From contig CALNBU010000331.1 of NCBI GenBank assembly GCA_937875615.1, forward strand, positions 1 through 6,504: DNA of 6,504 nt. The letters run 5' to 3'. The position numbers were made by a program, and so were the translations under genes. Source of the DNA: an uncultured Archangium sp. (GTDB lineage Bacteria > Myxococcota > Myxococcia > Myxococcales > Myxococcaceae). Positions 5,265-6,504 of the stretch are shown piece by piece. The notes beneath the pieces are model-generated. The model saw only the letters and a list, made by a program, of their open reading frames with translations. It searched no databases and was not told the origin of the DNA. How positions within the stretch are numbered: the stretch's first letter is position 1; each line of letters begins with the position of its first letter.

Positions 5265-5272
5265 CGACCCAC

Positions 5273-5992
5273 ATGGCTCAGATTTTCCCCCGGTGGAGCA
5301 ATCAGACCCCCCGGCTCATCACTCTTGGGGCCCTCGCGGGCTTAGGTGCGACGGTCTTCGCCTTGTACTGGTGGGCGTCGCCGTACCACACCGACGTCGG
5401 CTACGCGCCGAAGCAGCCGGTGCCGTACAGTCACGAACTGCACGTCAGCGAGCTGAAGCTCGACTGTCGGTACTGCCACGTCGGCGTGGAGCAGGGCCCG
5501 CACGCGGGCGTGCCGCCCACGCAGACCTGCATGAACTGCCACCAGCAGGTGAAGACCGAGAGCGAGAAGCTCAAGCTGGTGCGTGAGTCGTGGGCCACGG
5601 ACAAGTCCATCGAGTGGGTGCGCATCCACAAGCTCCCCGACTTCGCGTACTTCAACCACTCGGCGCACGTGGGGGTCGGCTTCGGTGAGAACCGCGCCGC
5701 CATCGGCTGTGAGACCTGCCACGGTCGCATCGACACCATGGAGGTGGTGCGCCAGGTGGAGCCGCTGTCGATGAGCTGGTGCCTCGACTGCCACTCCAAC
5801 CCCGCGCAGAACCTGCGGCCGGTGGAGCACATCACCACCATGGGCTGGTCGGCCGACATGGCCTGGCAGGAAAAGCAGAAGCAGATCGCCGCCACGCTGA
5901 ATCCGCCGGGCTCGCTGTCGCAGGCGCAGCGCTGGGTGGACGGCGAGCTGAAGACCTACGCCACGGCCAGTTGCTCCGGCTGCCACCGCTAA
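5273..5992 (+). CDS. actA: Alternative complex III subunit ActA, pentahaem cytochrome c
   Basis: A 239-aa, membrane-anchored cytochrome with five CxxCH haem sites: CRYCH 65-69, CMNCH 86-90, CETCH 146-150, CLDCH 170-174 and CSGCH 234-238. One N-terminal hydrophobic helix (about 16-34) exports and anchors it; the haem domain is periplasmic. Additional His residues (H54, H57, H129, H132) in PYSHELHV and FNHSAHV are likely distal haem ligands. Length, haem spacing and the last haem at the extreme C-terminus fit ActA, the subunit that carries electrons from the ACIII Fe-S chain toward the mono-haem cytochrome ActE or a soluble cytochrome c. The following gene begins like ActB, which supports the call. 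ACIII is a quinol:electron acceptor oxidoreductase that functionally replaces bc1. A NrfH- or cytochrome c7-like family label is the broader alternative. Confidence 0.92.
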   Translation: MAQIFPRWSNQTPRLITLGALAGLGATVFALYWWASPYHTDVGYAPKQPVPYSHELHVSELKLDCRYCHVGVEQGPHAGVPPTQTCMNCHQQVKTESEKLKLVRESWATDKSIEWVRIHKLPDFAYFNHSAHVGVGFGENRAAIGCETCHGRIDTMEVVRQVEPLSMSWCLDCHSNPAQNLRPVEHITTMGWSADMAWQEKQKQIAATLNPPGSLSQAQRWVDGELKTYATASCSGCHR

Positions 5993-6014
5993 AAAGACGG
6001 GACGGGAGAGAACC

Positions 6015-6504
6015 ATGAAGAAGGACCCCTACGCTCCGCTCCGCGACTCGATGGACAAGGCGCCTGAGTATTGGCGCAGCGTCGCCCACAAGAACGCCGA
6101 CGAGCACATCGTCAAGGGCTACGACACCGAGTTCGAGAACGGGCTGACCGCGACGACGGGCTTCAACCGCCGCGACGCGCTGAAGATTGGCGGCGCCTCG
6201 ATGGCCCTCGCCAGCCTCGCCGGCTGCGAGAAGCTGCGTCGCGACCCCGACGAGATTCTCCCCTTCGTGCACCAGCCCGAGAAGTTCGTGCCGGGCAACA
6301 AGCTCCTGTACGCCACGGCGCAGCAGCGCAGCACCGGCGCGGTGGGCTTCCTGGCGGAGGCCAACGAGGGTCGCCCCACCAAGCTCGAGGGCAACCCGGC
6401 GCACCCGTCGTCGCTGGGCGCCTCCGACGCCTGGGGTCAGGCCGAGGTGCTCAAGCTGTATGACCCGCAGCGCGCGCGCAGCCCGCTCAAGGCCGGCGCG
6501 GCGG
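6015..6504 (+). CDS. actB: Alternative complex III subunit ActB, N-terminal part (runs off window)
   Basis: The frame is open from ATG 6015 to the window end (163 codons of a protein usually near 1,000 aa). GGGAGAG at 6004-6010 supports the start, 22 nt after actA. The protein begins with a polar extension containing APEYWRS (16-22), then a Tat motif N51-RRDALK-57, a hydrophobic stretch, and SLAGC with Cys71. This is the extended-Tat layout of molybdopterin-oxidoreductase-like ActB. Downstream, HQPEKFVPGNKLLYATA (86-102) and GRPTKLEGNPAHPSSLGASD (119-138) match the molybdopterin-oxidoreductase-type domain. In known ACIII this domain has lost the Mo cofactor, and a following ferredoxin-like domain holds the Fe-S clusters; neither Fe-S Cys cluster falls within the window. 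The lipobox-like SLAGC suggests lipid anchoring in the periplasmic leaflet. The usual Phe of the Tat motif is Ala55. Confidence 0.9.
   Translation, partial: MKKDPYAPLRDSMDKAPEYWRSVAHKNADEHIVKGYDTEFENGLTATTGFNRRDALKIGGASMALASLAGCEKLRRDPDEILPFVHQPEKFVPGNKLLYATAQQRSTGAVGFLAEANEGRPTKLEGNPAHPSSLGASDAWGQAEVLKLYDPQRARSPLKAGAA

Larger units (their letters stand above)
5058..5272 (+). promoter_or_regulatory. Structured intergenic region between the oxidase and ACIII genes
   Basis: This 215-nt stretch has no convincing gene in any frame and is the only substantial gap in the window. It probably holds the end of the cox transcript and the promoter and leader of the act operon. It contains an 11-bp long-range stem, a perfect 9-bp inverted repeat, a 9-12-bp hairpin, a short A-rich patch (AAATAAAAG at 5208-5216) and a 12-bp palindrome at the actA ribosome-binding site. 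No hairpin is followed by a T-run, so there is no classical intrinsic terminator. I found no sigma-70 promoter with good matches at both hexamers: TTGTGA at 5217-5222 is a possible -35, but the sequence 17 nt later is a poor -10. Confidence 0.45.

Noticed and set aside
5092..5274. 60-codon minus-strand ORF in the intergenic region
   Set aside because: It has no recognisable motif, its start abuts the actA start, and it covers the inverted repeats, whose symmetry better explains the sequence.
4933..5586. Plus-strand frame crossing the Sco-like gene end, the intergenic region and the start of actA
   Set aside because: It overlaps two well-supported genes in another frame, and its translation is Arg/Ala/Pro-rich without motifs. 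The part inside the 215-nt gap shows no coding character.
1..6504. CRISPR array, tRNA/rRNA genes, insertion sequences, phage or attachment sites
   Set aside because: No regularly spaced repeats, cloverleaf-like sequence, transposase motif or terminal repeats were seen. The window is almost fully occupied by operonic respiratory genes with uniform base composition.

Overview
The window is one dense, rightward-transcribed block of aerobic respiratory-chain genes. It has high G+C content, strong third-position G/C bias, and 4-nt ATGA/GTGA overlaps or gaps of 1-22 nt between almost all genes. The gene content is an A1-type aa3 cytochrome c oxidase followed by the first genes of an alternative complex III (ACIII). 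Together with the base composition, this suggests a Myxococcota (delta-proteobacterial) chromosome. That assignment rests on remembered gene order and protein style, not on a database search.

Layout. Positions 1-101 hold the C-terminal end of a class I c-type cytochrome. A 36-aa single-span membrane protein (98-208) overlaps it. Then come oxidase subunit II with a complete CuA site (coxB, 212-925), subunit I (coxA, 922-2643), subunit III (coxC, 2647-3225), small subunit IV (coxD, 3242-3673), a second divergent subunit III-like protein (3675-4259), a 60-aa CxxC membrane protein (4261-4443) and a membrane-anchored Sco/thioredoxin-like protein (4440-5057). A 215-nt intergenic region (5058-5272) is the only real gap, and it is rich in inverted repeats. 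It is followed by actA (pentahaem cytochrome c, 5273-5992) and the 5' end of actB (molybdopterin-oxidoreductase-like Fe-S subunit with an extended Tat signal, 6015 to the window end).

How they work together. ACIII oxidises quinol and passes electrons through its c-haems to a mono-haem cytochrome c, which reduces CuA of the oxidase. CoxA then reduces O2 at haem a3/CuB. CoxB has no fused cytochrome c domain, so the separate cytochrome c encoded just upstream is a natural electron carrier. The Sco-like and CxxC proteins are probably assembly or copper/thiol factors.

Main points to look at again. CoxA keeps every haem and copper ligand and the D-channel residues, but it lacks the canonical K-channel residues: Lys is Met350, Thr is Val347 and Ser is Ala287, with acidic residues at the adjacent positions 288 and 349. 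The Sco-like protein keeps CxxxC but has Ala where the copper-binding His normally is. The cox-act intergenic region can fold into several strong hairpins, and the actA ribosome-binding site lies inside a perfect 12-bp palindrome.
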